A stretch of DNA of 64,000 nucleotides, taken from a virus. Within the stretch, counting starts at the first letter, position 1. Each line of letters starts with the position of its first letter. The DNA is taken from IMG/VR virus record IMGVR_UViG_3300031576_000019, positions 1 to 64,000 of that record; one strand, written 5' to 3'. The notes under the pieces are model-generated. The model saw only the letters and a list, made by a program, of their open reading frames with translations. It had not been told where the DNA came from and did no database searches. A program made the translations under genes and the position numbers. This document shows positions 55,900 through 64,000 of this stretch, piece after piece.

Positions 55900-56913
55900 C
55901 TATTCTCCGGTATAACCTTTGCCAATCTGAACGGCCAACTCCTGGCCCTCCAACCGGCATACTAATCGTCCGCCCATCTTCAAGAAACGGGCCGGGATAA
56001 TCTCGCTCCAATCCAGTGAGTAGCGCGCAAAGCCAAGGCCATGCACCCAGTTGGTCCAGGAACGTTTCATTTTCTTATAGTGTGGATGCAGATCGCACAG
56101 ACACCCACACTCCAAACCCTCAATCCCGTTGTCCATCACCACATGAGCAAAGCGGTGGTTATGGCCCACCATCACCGAGCGTACCACCCGTCCCCGCCGA
56201 TTGCCCGAGTCCGCAATCTCTGCCCGCACCGACTCGCCCGGCAGACTCTTTATTTTTGAGCCGTGGATGACCCGCAAGGTGTCGCCAGCCAAGAAGGCTT
56301 CAATTAACCGGCTTTCATCAATCGCAACCAGATTGTGGAATTTCAATTCATCAATCTCGGCTAGCTCAGGGGCCTTCCTGTAAATAAATCGCTGGTAGCG
56401 GGTATAAGTGTGATTGTCCATCACCCACCAGACCTCCGCATCCGGGGCCGCACTTTGCAGAGCTCGCCGCTTCAACTTTTCGTCCTTCAGCTCATCGGCT
56501 ACCGAATAACGCGGTCCGTCCGGTGCAAACTCGCCCAGCGTCTCAAAATCCATTGCGTCATTACCCCAAGTAATATGATTGGGAGCCATCAACTCAATGC
56601 ACTTGAGCGCCAGTTCCCACGCATACGGGTCAGCGTATAGGCCATGGGCATCGGTCGGGTTAGCCAACATCAACACCTCTTTCCCCACCGGGGGCTGATA
56701 TTCTGCTATTCGATGATTGGAAACAGCAGAAGCAGTATTGAGGGCTACGGGAGTAAAGGTGGTTGGAAGGTGATACTGACGATATTCCCTTAGTCGGCGA
56801 GAGAGCGTCTCGGGCCGCATTCCCAAACTTGCGGCAGTGGCAGAAACATCAAGACTACTATTACTGACCAGCTTAGTCTTTTGTTCATCTGTCAAATCAG
56901 TCCATGTCGCCAT
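55900..56913 (-). CDS. Calcineurin-like phosphoesterase with N-terminal HTH
   Basis: 337 aa. An HTH lies at 20-42 (DVSATAASLGMRPETLSRRL). Then the metal motifs: NPTDAHGLY (D-x-H), ITWGNDAMDFETLG (G-D/N), WVMDNHTYTRY (GNH type, with MDNH), VIHGSK and VMVGHNHRF (GHxH). Several positions differ from the consensus, so activity may be altered. The substrate could be a DNA end or a nucleotide. Lies in the late region. Confidence 0.7.
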   Translation of the reverse strand: MATWTDLTDEQKTKLVSNSSLDVSATAASLGMRPETLSRRLREYRQYHLPTTFTPVALNTASAVSNHRIAEYQPPVGKEVLMLANPTDAHGLYADPYAWELALKCIELMAPNHITWGNDAMDFETLGEFAPDGPRYSVADELKDEKLKRRALQSAAPDAEVWWVMDNHTYTRYQRFIYRKAPELAEIDELKFHNLVAIDESRLIEAFLAGDTLRVIHGSKIKSLPGESVRAEIADSGNRRGRVVRSVMVGHNHRFAHVVMDNGIEGLECGCLCDLHPHYKKMKRSWTNWVHGLGFARYSLDWSEIIPARFLKMGGRLVCRLEGQELAVQIGKGYTGE

Positions 56914-57326
56914 TAAGGTCCTTTCAATAGAACATGCAAGCGTTGCAAGATGCCAGTTTCATAAAACAGGAAGACTACCAAAACCATGCTTGCAATATCC
57001 TGAATTGCCCTGCGCGGATTAGCCTGAAACGCCGCCATCCATGACTTGTGTTGCGGGTTATCCGGCTTCAAGTGGGTCGCCATTAAAGTCTTCAACTCCT
57101 GCACCGACTCCGCCGTGTTCTGAGTCGCCTTGAGAATCGTCACCAGTTCCTTCTGGTGTTGCTCCGTTTCCTCCCGAAGCACCGTCACCGTCTCCAACAG
57201 GCCCGGCCGGCCGTTCCCCTCCAATAGGCGAGCGATCCGCTCCGTCGAGGCTGTCAGCGTTTCCAGATGCGCCTCCATCCGGCCCAGTCGCGGACTGGGC
57301 CGGGGTTTGATTTGTGGCATGAGCAA
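56913..57326 (-). CDS. Coiled-coil protein with C-terminal membrane span
   Basis: 137 aa (or 121 from ATG 57278). HLETLTASTERIARLLEGNG and VLREETEQHQKELVTILKAT form a coiled coil; a span follows at the end (DIASMVLVVFLFYETGIL). It is read across the 3' part of the next upstream gene in another frame for about 270 nt. It resembles phage spanin or holin partners in shape only. Confidence 0.5.
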   Translation of the reverse strand: MLMPQIKPRPSPRLGRMEAHLETLTASTERIARLLEGNGRPGLLETVTVLREETEQHQKELVTILKATQNTAESVQELKTLMATHLKPDNPQHKSWMAAFQANPRRAIQDIASMVLVVFLFYETGILQRLHVLLKGP

Positions 57327-57621
57327 TGTCCTGTTCTTTCTTTAGCCCCGCCTTGAACTTCTCAGCCCGTAGTCCATCCCGGATGATTTGCAAAATGTCA
57401 ATCACCTCATCAAACGAGATGTTCTGCGACCCAACAATGCGGAACTCCTTGGTCAGCGGTTTGAAGAAAAATCCAAAGAATTTCTCGGTGGACACAATCT
57501 CAAACGCCATCTGCTCAATCGCGGCCAATTGCGTCTCTGGATTATCACTGCCCGTCATCTCGGCCATCCGTTGCGCGAACTGTTGCTTCTGGTTTCCCCG
57601 GTTGCGTGCGCCTTTGCTCAT
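57058..57621 (-). CDS. Unknown late protein with Gly/Asp-rich tail
   Basis: 187 aa. The first 115 residues look like a folded phage protein (QLAAIEQMAFEIVSTEKFFG, DVIDILQIIRDGLRAEKFK-like text); the last 70 are Gly/Asp/Ala-rich and come from the sequence that also codes the coiled-coil protein. AGGAGA lies beside the operator. Possibly a chaperone or tail assembly protein. Confidence 0.5.
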   Translation of the reverse strand: MSKGARNRGNQKQQFAQRMAEMTGSDNPETQLAAIEQMAFEIVSTEKFFGFFFKPLTKEFRIVGSQNISFDEVIDILQIIRDGLRAEKFKAGLKKEQDIAHATNQTPAQSATGPDGGASGNADSLDGADRSPIGGERPAGPVGDGDGASGGNGATPEGTGDDSQGDSEHGGVGAGVEDFNGDPLEAG

Positions 57622-57631
57622 AGTGTCTCCT

Positions 57632-57654
57632 GTGAATAATATTTCACAATTCTA
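57632..57654 (-). promoter_or_regulatory. Leftward late promoter with operator over the start site
   Basis: Minus strand: TAGAAT (57654-57649), one base, GTGAAATATTATTCAC, then AGGAGA and ATG. Same arrangement as 8120 and 61798. Confidence 0.7.
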
Positions 57655-57673
57655 CTTTTTTGGGGGGAATTTG

Positions 57674-59098
57674 TCAACTCAATTTCCGTCGCCGTATATG
57701 TTTCTCCAGCGCCCCCAGGGTGGGGTAGAGCACATGGCGCGCGCGCTTGGAATAGTCCAATTCCAATCCAGCGATAAGAACACCGGTCGCCAGTAGTGAG
57801 TCTACGTCGGGCCGGAAGCCCTCGGTCGGCCCACCAGACAGCGGATTCACAAATTGTGGATCAAGGGCCTTGCTGTTTGCATGCGCGTCAAGGGCTGGGA
57901 TACCATTCGGCCAATTGTTTGGGCCAATGGTTGTCCAAAAGGCTTGATCGCCACCTAAGTCTAGTGAGTTCCCATCCGCTCCTTTGGCAATGGTGTTGTA
58001 GCGCAGGATACCACCTGAGGGGTCAGGTCGTCCCACTGCAACCAGGTCAAAGTCAATGGAATACAGGAAGGGTTCAGTAATAGTGTTGTACTCAATGGTC
58101 ACGTTGGCCCAGGTATTACCGTTGTTGACGTTAGCCGCGCTATGCCAATAGTGAATCCCACGCCCACACTTGGCCAGAATGTTGTTTGAGACAGAAATCT
58201 TATAAAGTGTCCCATCCCCATTGGCCTCATTGGCCATCATCACACCATGCGCGGGTCGAGCATCCCGATAGTAGGTCGTATTGGTAGAGTAGCAATAGTT
58301 GTCCTTGATGGTGACGTAATCCGTCGTCACGCCCTCCTCGCACGGCGCATCAAGATAGAAGCAGGTGCTCCACACATCATGGATGATGTTTCCAAACGCC
58401 GAGCCAGTGCCGTGATAGAAGTTGATGCCCTCACCCCACGACAGGGAAACGTTGTTACCCGTAATTAGCCAGCGCCGCGAAACATGCCCATCTGGCCAGT
58501 TGAAGCATGAGATGACGCTGGCCCAGCCACTTCCACCGAGGGCATTGTTCTCGTTCTCCATTACACAGTTGTAAAGGCGGTTCGAGATAACGGCAATATC
58601 GTCGCCGCTCCCGCCAATAGCCCGCCGTTCGATTTCAAACAGCGTATTATTTGATATGATAATGCAGGCGCAGGATGTAACCGAAATGCCCCGCTCGGTT
58701 GAGTTCTTGAATGTCATTCCGTCCAGGATGCAATAGCTGGCTGACGAGAACCGCACCAGTGAATCGTTGGCCGCCAGCGTTGCCGAAACTCCGTCAATAA
58801 TCACTGGCCCGTCTCCGGCCGCCTTGAAGATAACCCAGGCCGTCACTGTTCCTACCGAGGTAATCGTCTGCATTCCCGAAGGCGTATAAGTCCCGCCATG
58901 CACCAGTATCACCGTCCCCGCCCCCGCCACCTGACTCGCCTTCTGCAAAGTTGCGTATGGCGCGGCCAAGCTGCCGATACCTGTCGTGTCGTTCCCTGTC
59001 CCCACCCCGGGCGGCGGGGATGAAGTTGGAGCGACGTGCAACTCAACGGGTATCGGCAGGCCACCCCCTTCGCCAAACAAAATTAATTGAACTAACAT
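57674..59098 (-). CDS. Right-handed beta-helix tailspike-like protein
   Basis: 474 aa. Early part TGIGSLAAPYATLQKASQVA then VILVHGGTYTPSG is the usual entry of pectate-lyase-type helices. Coils repeat as CIIISNNTLFEI, WLITGNNVSLSW, VTIKDNYCYSTN, ISVSNNILAKC and VTIEYNTITEP. Such proteins bind or cut host polysaccharides. No catalytic residues assigned. Confidence 0.8.
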   Translation of the reverse strand: MLVQLILFGEGGGLPIPVELHVAPTSSPPPGVGTGNDTTGIGSLAAPYATLQKASQVAGAGTVILVHGGTYTPSGMQTITSVGTVTAWVIFKAAGDGPVIIDGVSATLAANDSLVRFSSASYCILDGMTFKNSTERGISVTSCACIIISNNTLFEIERRAIGGSGDDIAVISNRLYNCVMENENNALGGSGWASVISCFNWPDGHVSRRWLITGNNVSLSWGEGINFYHGTGSAFGNIIHDVWSTCFYLDAPCEEGVTTDYVTIKDNYCYSTNTTYYRDARPAHGVMMANEANGDGTLYKISVSNNILAKCGRGIHYWHSAANVNNGNTWANVTIEYNTITEPFLYSIDFDLVAVGRPDPSGGILRYNTIAKGADGNSLDLGGDQAFWTTIGPNNWPNGIPALDAHANSKALDPQFVNPLSGGPTEGFRPDVDSLLATGVLIAGLELDYSKRARHVLYPTLGALEKHIRRRKLS

Positions 59099-59113
59099 GG
59101 ATGAATTTCTGGC

Positions 59114-59830
59114 CTATCGCCAGATCGGCCACAACGTTCCCATGTCGGACAACGAAATCGGAATGTCCCACACAGCCACCTGCCCAATAAAGCCATCCCA
59201 GACGCTGTTACTGGCTTGACGACAGCCAAGATTACAGCGCAAGGTGCTCAGACTACCGGTATACGCCGCCGTAATAGCTGCTGTTCCCTCTACTCGACCA
59301 TTGAAAATGGCCTGCATCAGCAAGCGCGAGAAGGACCAAATCATCCCCATCATAAAGGGCGTATCCCAAGAACCCATATTCCCCCGCACCACTTGCGCCG
59401 AACCCGCGCCTCCAACATAGTTCCAATTCACTTGGGCCAAGGCGTCGTCACCTGTCATAAATACACCGTTGTTACTGTCTACTTCAATCCGTAGAAGATT
59501 CTTGGACAGACCACTGCTCCAGACCGCAGTGCTGGAGGGTTTGGCAAAAACAACCGCTGCGCCCTCCTGGCCATTGAATATCGTGTTGAGGGCTGAGGAA
59601 TAGACATTGATCTGACTCGCTGAACCGCCCCCGGCAAACGATGCACAGCGCCGTCCGTCCCCGAGAGTAGGTTGGTCAAGGGTGACAGATGTGGCAACAG
59701 CATCGGCTAGGTGACCGGTGCAATCCTTGATAGCCGTTCCTGCCCGCTCCTCACATACCCAATGTGCAATGCGATGGCCAGGAGCAATAGTCGCAATCCG
59801 GTCATAGAGTTCGTAATTTCTATTGGGCAT
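59114..59830 (-). CDS. LamG/concanavalin-like domain protein
   Basis: 238 aa. The jelly-roll ends with RCNLGCRQASNSVWDGFIGQ VAVWD, the common LamG closing motif, and starts with IAHWVCEERAGTAIKDCTGH. Carbohydrate-binding fibre component. Its stop is followed by the beta-helix gene. Confidence 0.7.
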   Translation of the reverse strand: MPNRNYELYDRIATIAPGHRIAHWVCEERAGTAIKDCTGHLADAVATSVTLDQPTLGDGRRCASFAGGGSASQINVYSSALNTIFNGQEGAAVVFAKPSSTAVWSSGLSKNLLRIEVDSNNGVFMTGDDALAQVNWNYVGGAGSAQVVRGNMGSWDTPFMMGMIWSFSRLLMQAIFNGRVEGTAAITAAYTGSLSTLRCNLGCRQASNSVWDGFIGQVAVWDIPISLSDMGTLWPIWR

Positions 59831-60838
59831 TTAGGCTTTGGGTCGCTTGAAGATTAGACGGAACTCAAACACCTCTGCCGAGACGGGCACATAGGCATTT
59901 CGCACCACGAGCAGTCCGTATATGTCTTGCAGACTTCCAGTACACTTGAGGGGAAGACTGAGACCCTGAACGGGGAAGATCACGTTTCCGTCCGCGCCCG
60001 CCGTAGCATCCCCCACATAGTAAGCGTTGAGTGGGATCACCCCAATCAGAGTGGCCAGCTCGGCATCCGTGGGTGTAAACAAGGCGTTGTCATTGTCGGG
60101 TGTCACCGAGGCGTCAAACAGCCAAAGCTCAAATTGGCCCTTGAGTGTTTGGTTTGCGCCGTCAATCAAGATGGCCCCAACAACTTCATTAGATCCGGCC
60201 GGAAGCGGCGTCACACCCGTAAAGGTAATTTTTACTGGCGCACTGGTGCTGTTGGTGACAGCATCTCCCGCCGCATAGGTGGTTGTATTGGCTGGCCGAG
60301 TAAAGCTAGCGTTTACCGAGGGTGTATCACCCTCGTAGATGTAGAGCCGATTGAGAGCATCAAAGATGGGCAGAGTATATTCACCATCAGCCGATGGCAA
60401 CGATGCTGGCACGTCTTTACGGACACCCATAACCGCCACCCCTTTATCAGTTGACGCATGGGCGGAATCCTCCGTGTGCATGATGTCTTCATCACTGGCG
60501 AGTGTGACAGCTAGTGCATTCGCTTTGGTTTTCTGCCCCAGACTGACAGGAAGAAGCGCAATCAGACTGGTAATACGTTGAGCGATGCGTTGCAGGCGCC
60601 CATTAAGGCCGCTGGAAGCTGTGTCGGAAGCTGGAGCCGTTTCAGTCAGTGCGCCCGTGATGGCGCCAATGGCAACATCGGTTACAGTCTTAGCATCATC
60701 CGTGCCCGAAAATTCAACCAGGCCCACTGGCGCAATATGAACACTCGCATCACCCGAATAAGTTACTTGCCGGGTAGCGATCTTGCTCCCGGAGGGTACG
60801 GTTGAGACAGTCGTTTGGGTCGTAAGATTATCAGCCAC
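59831..60838 (-). CDS. Phage structural protein
   Basis: 335 aa. GLNGRLQRIAQRITSLIALL then PVSLGQKTKANALAVTLASD and KGVAVMGVRKDV is text seen in many phage virion proteins of unknown detail, followed by a beta domain. The start codon is preceded by AGGAAG. It lies between endolysin and LamG genes. Confidence 0.65.
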   Translation of the reverse strand: MADNLTTQTTVSTVPSGSKIATRQVTYSGDASVHIAPVGLVEFSGTDDAKTVTDVAIGAITGALTETAPASDTASSGLNGRLQRIAQRITSLIALLPVSLGQKTKANALAVTLASDEDIMHTEDSAHASTDKGVAVMGVRKDVPASLPSADGEYTLPIFDALNRLYIYEGDTPSVNASFTRPANTTTYAAGDAVTNSTSAPVKITFTGVTPLPAGSNEVVGAILIDGANQTLKGQFELWLFDASVTPDNDNALFTPTDAELATLIGVIPLNAYYVGDATAGADGNVIFPVQGLSLPLKCTGSLQDIYGLLVVRNAYVPVSAEVFEFRLIFKRPKA

Positions 60839-60850
60839 AGAACACTTCCT

Positions 60851-61783
60851 TTACACAAATACGGATGCGGACACCCAATAGTCAGGGGTCGCACTAATTT
60901 GAATCCAGCCATCCAGCGTGATACGCGAGATCAGACATTCCCAAGTGACGTTTCGTAGGACATTGATTTCTTTTCCATGCGGCTTGTCACAAACCGGGAA
61001 ATTTTGAAGAATAGGCTTTCGGCGCTTGCCAGACAGGAAGGCCCACTTGGGTGGTAGACCTCCACGCGCATTCATATCAACATTGCCCGCAATCCCAAGC
61101 ACACGCCCGCCAGCTGAATACTGCCAGGTATGCCACTTATTCCATTGGCCAAAGAGACTGGGCCCGATTTCATTGTAGCCCGCTACCCACAGTGGGAAGG
61201 CCGAGAAGTCCTCACCTCCAGTACAGTAGTTCCAAGCCCAGCCATTCGTGTACAAGATAGGTTGAGTGCGCCCGTCCAGCCATTCCTCTAGGTGAAATAG
61301 CGCCAGACCAAGTTCTTTAGTGTATGCGCGTTGGTCAATCGTCTCATAACCCTCACCAACCTTGCGAGGCTCCACATCCCATACCGGAGGCAACTCACCC
61401 CTATCCCCCTCCAAGTTGGAGGAAAACCAGTCGGCTTGGGTGACGCCTTTTGTGCCGGCAATATGATAGTGATACGCCTGTCGGGGGATACCTACTCGTT
61501 TAGCCTCAGCCCAGTTGCGCTTAAATTGGGTGTCCAGGCCCGTAATGCCCAGCGTGGCCCGGATAGCGACAAACGCTGGATTAGCTTGGGCCAGTTTGTC
61601 CCAATCAATCACACCCTGATGCCTTGATACATCCAGGCCAAGTCCTATTCTGGGTGGCAGAACAATCGGGGCAGGCGGCGAAATAATCGGAGGCACCGGA
61701 ACCAGCCTCAGAATGGCATAGCCCTCTTGAAAAGCATCGTAGGGAACATCAATGACGGGAATATCAGGGGGAAAGTCAGGCAT
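60851..61783 (-). CDS. GH25 endolysin (lysozyme)
   Basis: 310 aa from ATG 61783 (AAGGAGA). The GH25 core is GLDVSRHQGVIDWDKL (first Asp), FVAIRATLG, AYHYHI, PVWDVEP (catalytic Asp/Glu) and PILYTNGWAW. The C-terminal 80 residues (EINVLRNVTWECLISRITLD) look like an SH3-type wall binder. A Pro-rich N-terminal linker precedes the barrel, so it may be virion-linked. SD-hairpin copy read SNLEG. Confidence 0.9.
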   Translation of the reverse strand: MPDFPPDIPVIDVPYDAFQEGYAILRLVPVPPIISPPAPIVLPPRIGLGLDVSRHQGVIDWDKLAQANPAFVAIRATLGITGLDTQFKRNWAEAKRVGIPRQAYHYHIAGTKGVTQADWFSSNLEGDRGELPPVWDVEPRKVGEGYETIDQRAYTKELGLALFHLEEWLDGRTQPILYTNGWAWNYCTGGEDFSAFPLWVAGYNEIGPSLFGQWNKWHTWQYSAGGRVLGIAGNVDMNARGGLPPKWAFLSGKRRKPILQNFPVCDKPHGKEINVLRNVTWECLISRITLDGWIQISATPDYWVSASVFV

Positions 61784-61797
61784 CAGTTTATCTCCTT

Positions 61798-61819
61798 GTG
61801 AACAATTATTCATATAATA
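61798..61819 (-). promoter_or_regulatory. Leftward late promoter with operator over the start site
   Basis: Minus strand: TATTAT (61819-61814) directly followed by ATGAATAATTGTTCAC and then AAGGAGA of the endolysin gene. Confidence 0.7.
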
Positions 61820-61836
61820 GGGCAAAAAGAAAGGGT

Positions 61837-64000
61837 CTACCCCACCACGCTCAACTCAACCGCACTAACCTGCGCCGTGCCAGCAAAGGTGTCCCCCGCC
61901 ACATTACCATCCCGAAAGAGACGGAATCCAACCGCATCACCTTCGGAGAAACTTGAAAGTGACATCGTGCCACTATTAGTTCCTACCCGGTTGACCACAC
62001 CCGGGCCAGAGACAAATAGATTTACAGAAGCAGTCGCCGAGCCTGGCAAGTCTGTTCCGCTCACGAGCCGCCGCACCTCGCCCACAAAGTTGCACTGTCC
62101 AGTATCGGTGGTAGATGGCGACCACCATATCTTAACTGTCAGCGTGCGACCTGACCAACCACGCGGTAGAGAAATGTTCCAGTCTGTGATTGAATCCAAC
62201 CCATTGTCTAAATATTGGATGAAACCATTGTTTGAGAATGAACCAAGAGTAACGCCTACTCCCAGATGCGCCGCCGAGTGGATCAGCCCAACACGCGGCT
62301 GTCCGAGCGGCACCGTCCTGGACGCATCGTTAATGAAATAAGGCCAGGACTGAGTTGAATCAGCAAACAGGCGAACGTAGTTGGCTGGTGGGCTTGCTGG
62401 AGCTGCGATTTCCCGAAAGTCTATGACTCCTTCGGGAACGGTTGTTGTAGGCGCAGTGCCTACGACTAGGCCAGCGCCTGTAAGAGTCAGGTAGTTAACA
62501 TCCGCTCCAGCACCCGCCGAATCGCAATGGAGCACAAGCGAGACAGGGGTTGCGCCGCCACTATAGGAAGCGAGTAGCTCAAGCAGGCCTTTTCCACTGT
62601 TAGCCGATGTTTCGCCAGCAGACTGAATCTGTAGAGACGAAACGGGCCGACCTGACGACATAGGGCCGTGTAGAAGTTGACCGGCATAAGTGGCGACGCC
62701 CGCCGAAGAACTGTGGGTCTGTAGGAAGGTCTTGGTCACCCCACCTAGAGTGTCGACAAACCTAAGCGCCTTAGCGTCTTCGTAAGCTAAATTGCCAACC
62801 AGGATTTCCAAACCTGTGTTGCCAATTCGAATACTATCCCCACCAGCGATAATGTAACCAGAAGTATCAATATAAGCCTGTGTAGTCGTCCCACCCCGGA
62901 AGTTGAACCTCCCCAAACTCTGGTCCCAGAATAGATTGGCTTTGCTGGCCGAGTTATCCCCAATCAAAATATCGCCCGCCGCAAAGACCGAGGCTTCTCC
63001 ATTGTAGGTTTGTGCGTTGTTGAAGATCACTAGAGCGGTAGAGGACGGGGTGGCAATATCTCGGCCAATGAACACATCGCCATCCGCTTGAAGGTCAATT
63101 GCGACGGTCGTTCCCGTCCTAAGTCTAAGTCCCAAAGGGGTAATCTTTAGATTTGGCTTGGCGGATGTGTTATCTCCAATCAGAACATCTCCAGAACTCA
63201 TGCTCTCGGAATTGTAGGTCTGGGCTATATTGAAAATGGCCAGATTGGTAGTCGCCGGTGCGCTTACATCCCTGCCTACCAGAATATCACCATTAGCCCT
63301 CCACTGCCCAATGCGTGTACCAGCACCATTAAGGATACGTAGGCCATTGATTACATCTACTGTCAGGCTGGTCTTTCCTGTGCCATATTCACCCAGACCA
63401 ATGCCATAAGTATCAGAAACGTAATCGTATGAACCATTTAGATTTCCCAGCCGCGCGCGCAAGGCCTGAATTGCCCAGGGCGCTCCTAAGTGTGTCACCA
63501 TACTTAGATTAGGGGCCGCTCCAATTGCGCCATCCGCTGACTGCGATATCACCCCCGCACCCGACTGACCATAGTTCACTATGGCGACACCCTTGCGGAA
63601 GGTATAGTTCGTGCCAATAGCGGGTGACCGCTTAGCTATGCCGAGCCTCCAGTAAGTCGTTTGGTCTACCTTGCCGACCACTAATCCCCAAAATGCGCCC
63701 GTTGCCGGGTCCTTGATGTACACCACATCCCCCACTGTCCACAACGCTCCGGCTGTCGCATGGGTGATCCCATCTGGGTCAGTCACGTCTACATTGACAG
63801 CCGACAGGTCCCACGGCCAAGCCTTGCCACTCCCAGAGTTATAAAGAACGGTGTACTCTGCGTCACCTAAAGCCCGTCGCCAGACCGACACTTCATCAAT
63901 CCGCCCATTCATATAGGCCGACCCATTGGTACGCCCAATCTCAAATGCCTTAGTGCTGTCCTGAGCCCCTACCGTATGCGCGGTGGCGTCTGCGAGGCCA
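61837..64000 (-). CDS. Large fibre/LamG structural protein, 5' part outside the window
   Basis: At least 721 codons, open to the window edge. The first visible part (FEIGRTNGSAYMNGRIDEVS) is the end of a LamG domain, so the true start lies beyond 64000. The middle repeats NGDILVGRDVSAPATTNLAI and GDVFIGRDIATPSSTALVIF with NIAQTYNSE/NNAQTYNGE, typical of fibre shafts; the end is a beta domain. Host-recognition fibre. Confidence 0.75.
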   Translation of the reverse strand, partial: GLADATAHTVGAQDSTKAFEIGRTNGSAYMNGRIDEVSVWRRALGDAEYTVLYNSGSGKAWPWDLSAVNVDVTDPDGITHATAGALWTVGDVVYIKDPATGAFWGLVVGKVDQTTYWRLGIAKRSPAIGTNYTFRKGVAIVNYGQSGAGVISQSADGAIGAAPNLSMVTHLGAPWAIQALRARLGNLNGSYDYVSDTYGIGLGEYGTGKTSLTVDVINGLRILNGAGTRIGQWRANGDILVGRDVSAPATTNLAIFNIAQTYNSESMSSGDVLIGDNTSAKPNLKITPLGLRLRTGTTVAIDLQADGDVFIGRDIATPSSTALVIFNNAQTYNGEASVFAAGDILIGDNSASKANLFWDQSLGRFNFRGGTTTQAYIDTSGYIIAGGDSIRIGNTGLEILVGNLAYEDAKALRFVDTLGGVTKTFLQTHSSSAGVATYAGQLLHGPMSSGRPVSSLQIQSAGETSANSGKGLLELLASYSGGATPVSLVLHCDSAGAGADVNYLTLTGAGLVVGTAPTTTVPEGVIDFREIAAPASPPANYVRLFADSTQSWPYFINDASRTVPLGQPRVGLIHSAAHLGVGVTLGSFSNNGFIQYLDNGLDSITDWNISLPRGWSGRTLTVKIWWSPSTTDTGQCNFVGEVRRLVSGTDLPGSATASVNLFVSGPGVVNRVGTNSGTMSLSSFSEGDAVGFRLFRDGNVAGDTFAGTAQVSAVELSVVG

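Overview
The window reads as part of a temperate, tailed double-stranded DNA phage genome, or an integrated copy of one. Terminase large subunit, tail-fibre and tailspike proteins, a GH25 endolysin, an LLH-type holin, a large serine integrase and a complete early replication region are all present. Capsid, portal and tail-tube genes are not seen; both window ends lie inside leftward structural genes, so they probably lie outside. The best host guess is a Chloroflexota (Anaerolineae-like) bacterium. The basis is a secreted glycosidase with a long Thr/Pro repeat linker and an FGE-type protein, both common in that phylum. This is inference only.

Layout: (1) 1-8107, leftward late genes: fibre proteins and glycosidases, terminase, small proteins. 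(2) 8108-9640, a divergent, almost gene-free region with G-tracts, a tRNA-like element, many hairpins and a type III hammerhead ribozyme. (3) 9649-13568, very small rightward genes, most separated by their own intrinsic terminator. (4) 13571-35092, RNase H-like protein, sigma-like protein, many small coupled ORFs, macro-domain protein, two SSB-like proteins, tmRNA, tRNA, HNH endonuclease, methyltransferase-helicase giant and RadC. (5) 35055-43190, a lone leftward HTH gene, then DUF5131, a C5 methyltransferase and two PD-(D/E)XK nucleases. (6) 43243-52857, a replication module: a pseudoknotted leader RNA, a GIY-YIG-like protein, an initiator with internal iterons, a DnaB-like helicase, a primase, an HAD-Nmad1 fusion and a Sak4-like ATPase. 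(7) 52858-64000, leftward: attachment-site candidate, serine integrase, holin, phosphoesterase, tailspike, LamG protein, endolysin and a large fibre.

Three dispersed sequence families run through the whole window. The first is a 16-bp operator, GTGAA-N6-TTCAC. On rightward genes it covers the -35/spacer of promoters with an extended -10 (TGGTATAAT-like). On four leftward late genes it instead lies directly downstream of the -10 and touches the ribosome binding site. The second is a 15-nt hairpin, CCTCCAA-S-TTGGAGG, with 24 copies. It often supplies the Shine-Dalgarno sequence, it is tolerated inside genes as Ser-Asn/Lys-Leu-Glu, and its stem variants keep RNA pairing. The third is a small TTGC-TTC-GCAR hairpin, which also occurs inside the tmRNA. 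Together they suggest a genome-wide control layer: transcriptional repression plus RNA-level control. The strongest candidates for something undescribed are these families, the 137-nt pseudoknot leader before the GIY-YIG gene, and a duplicated two-hairpin leader attached to two paralogous small proteins.
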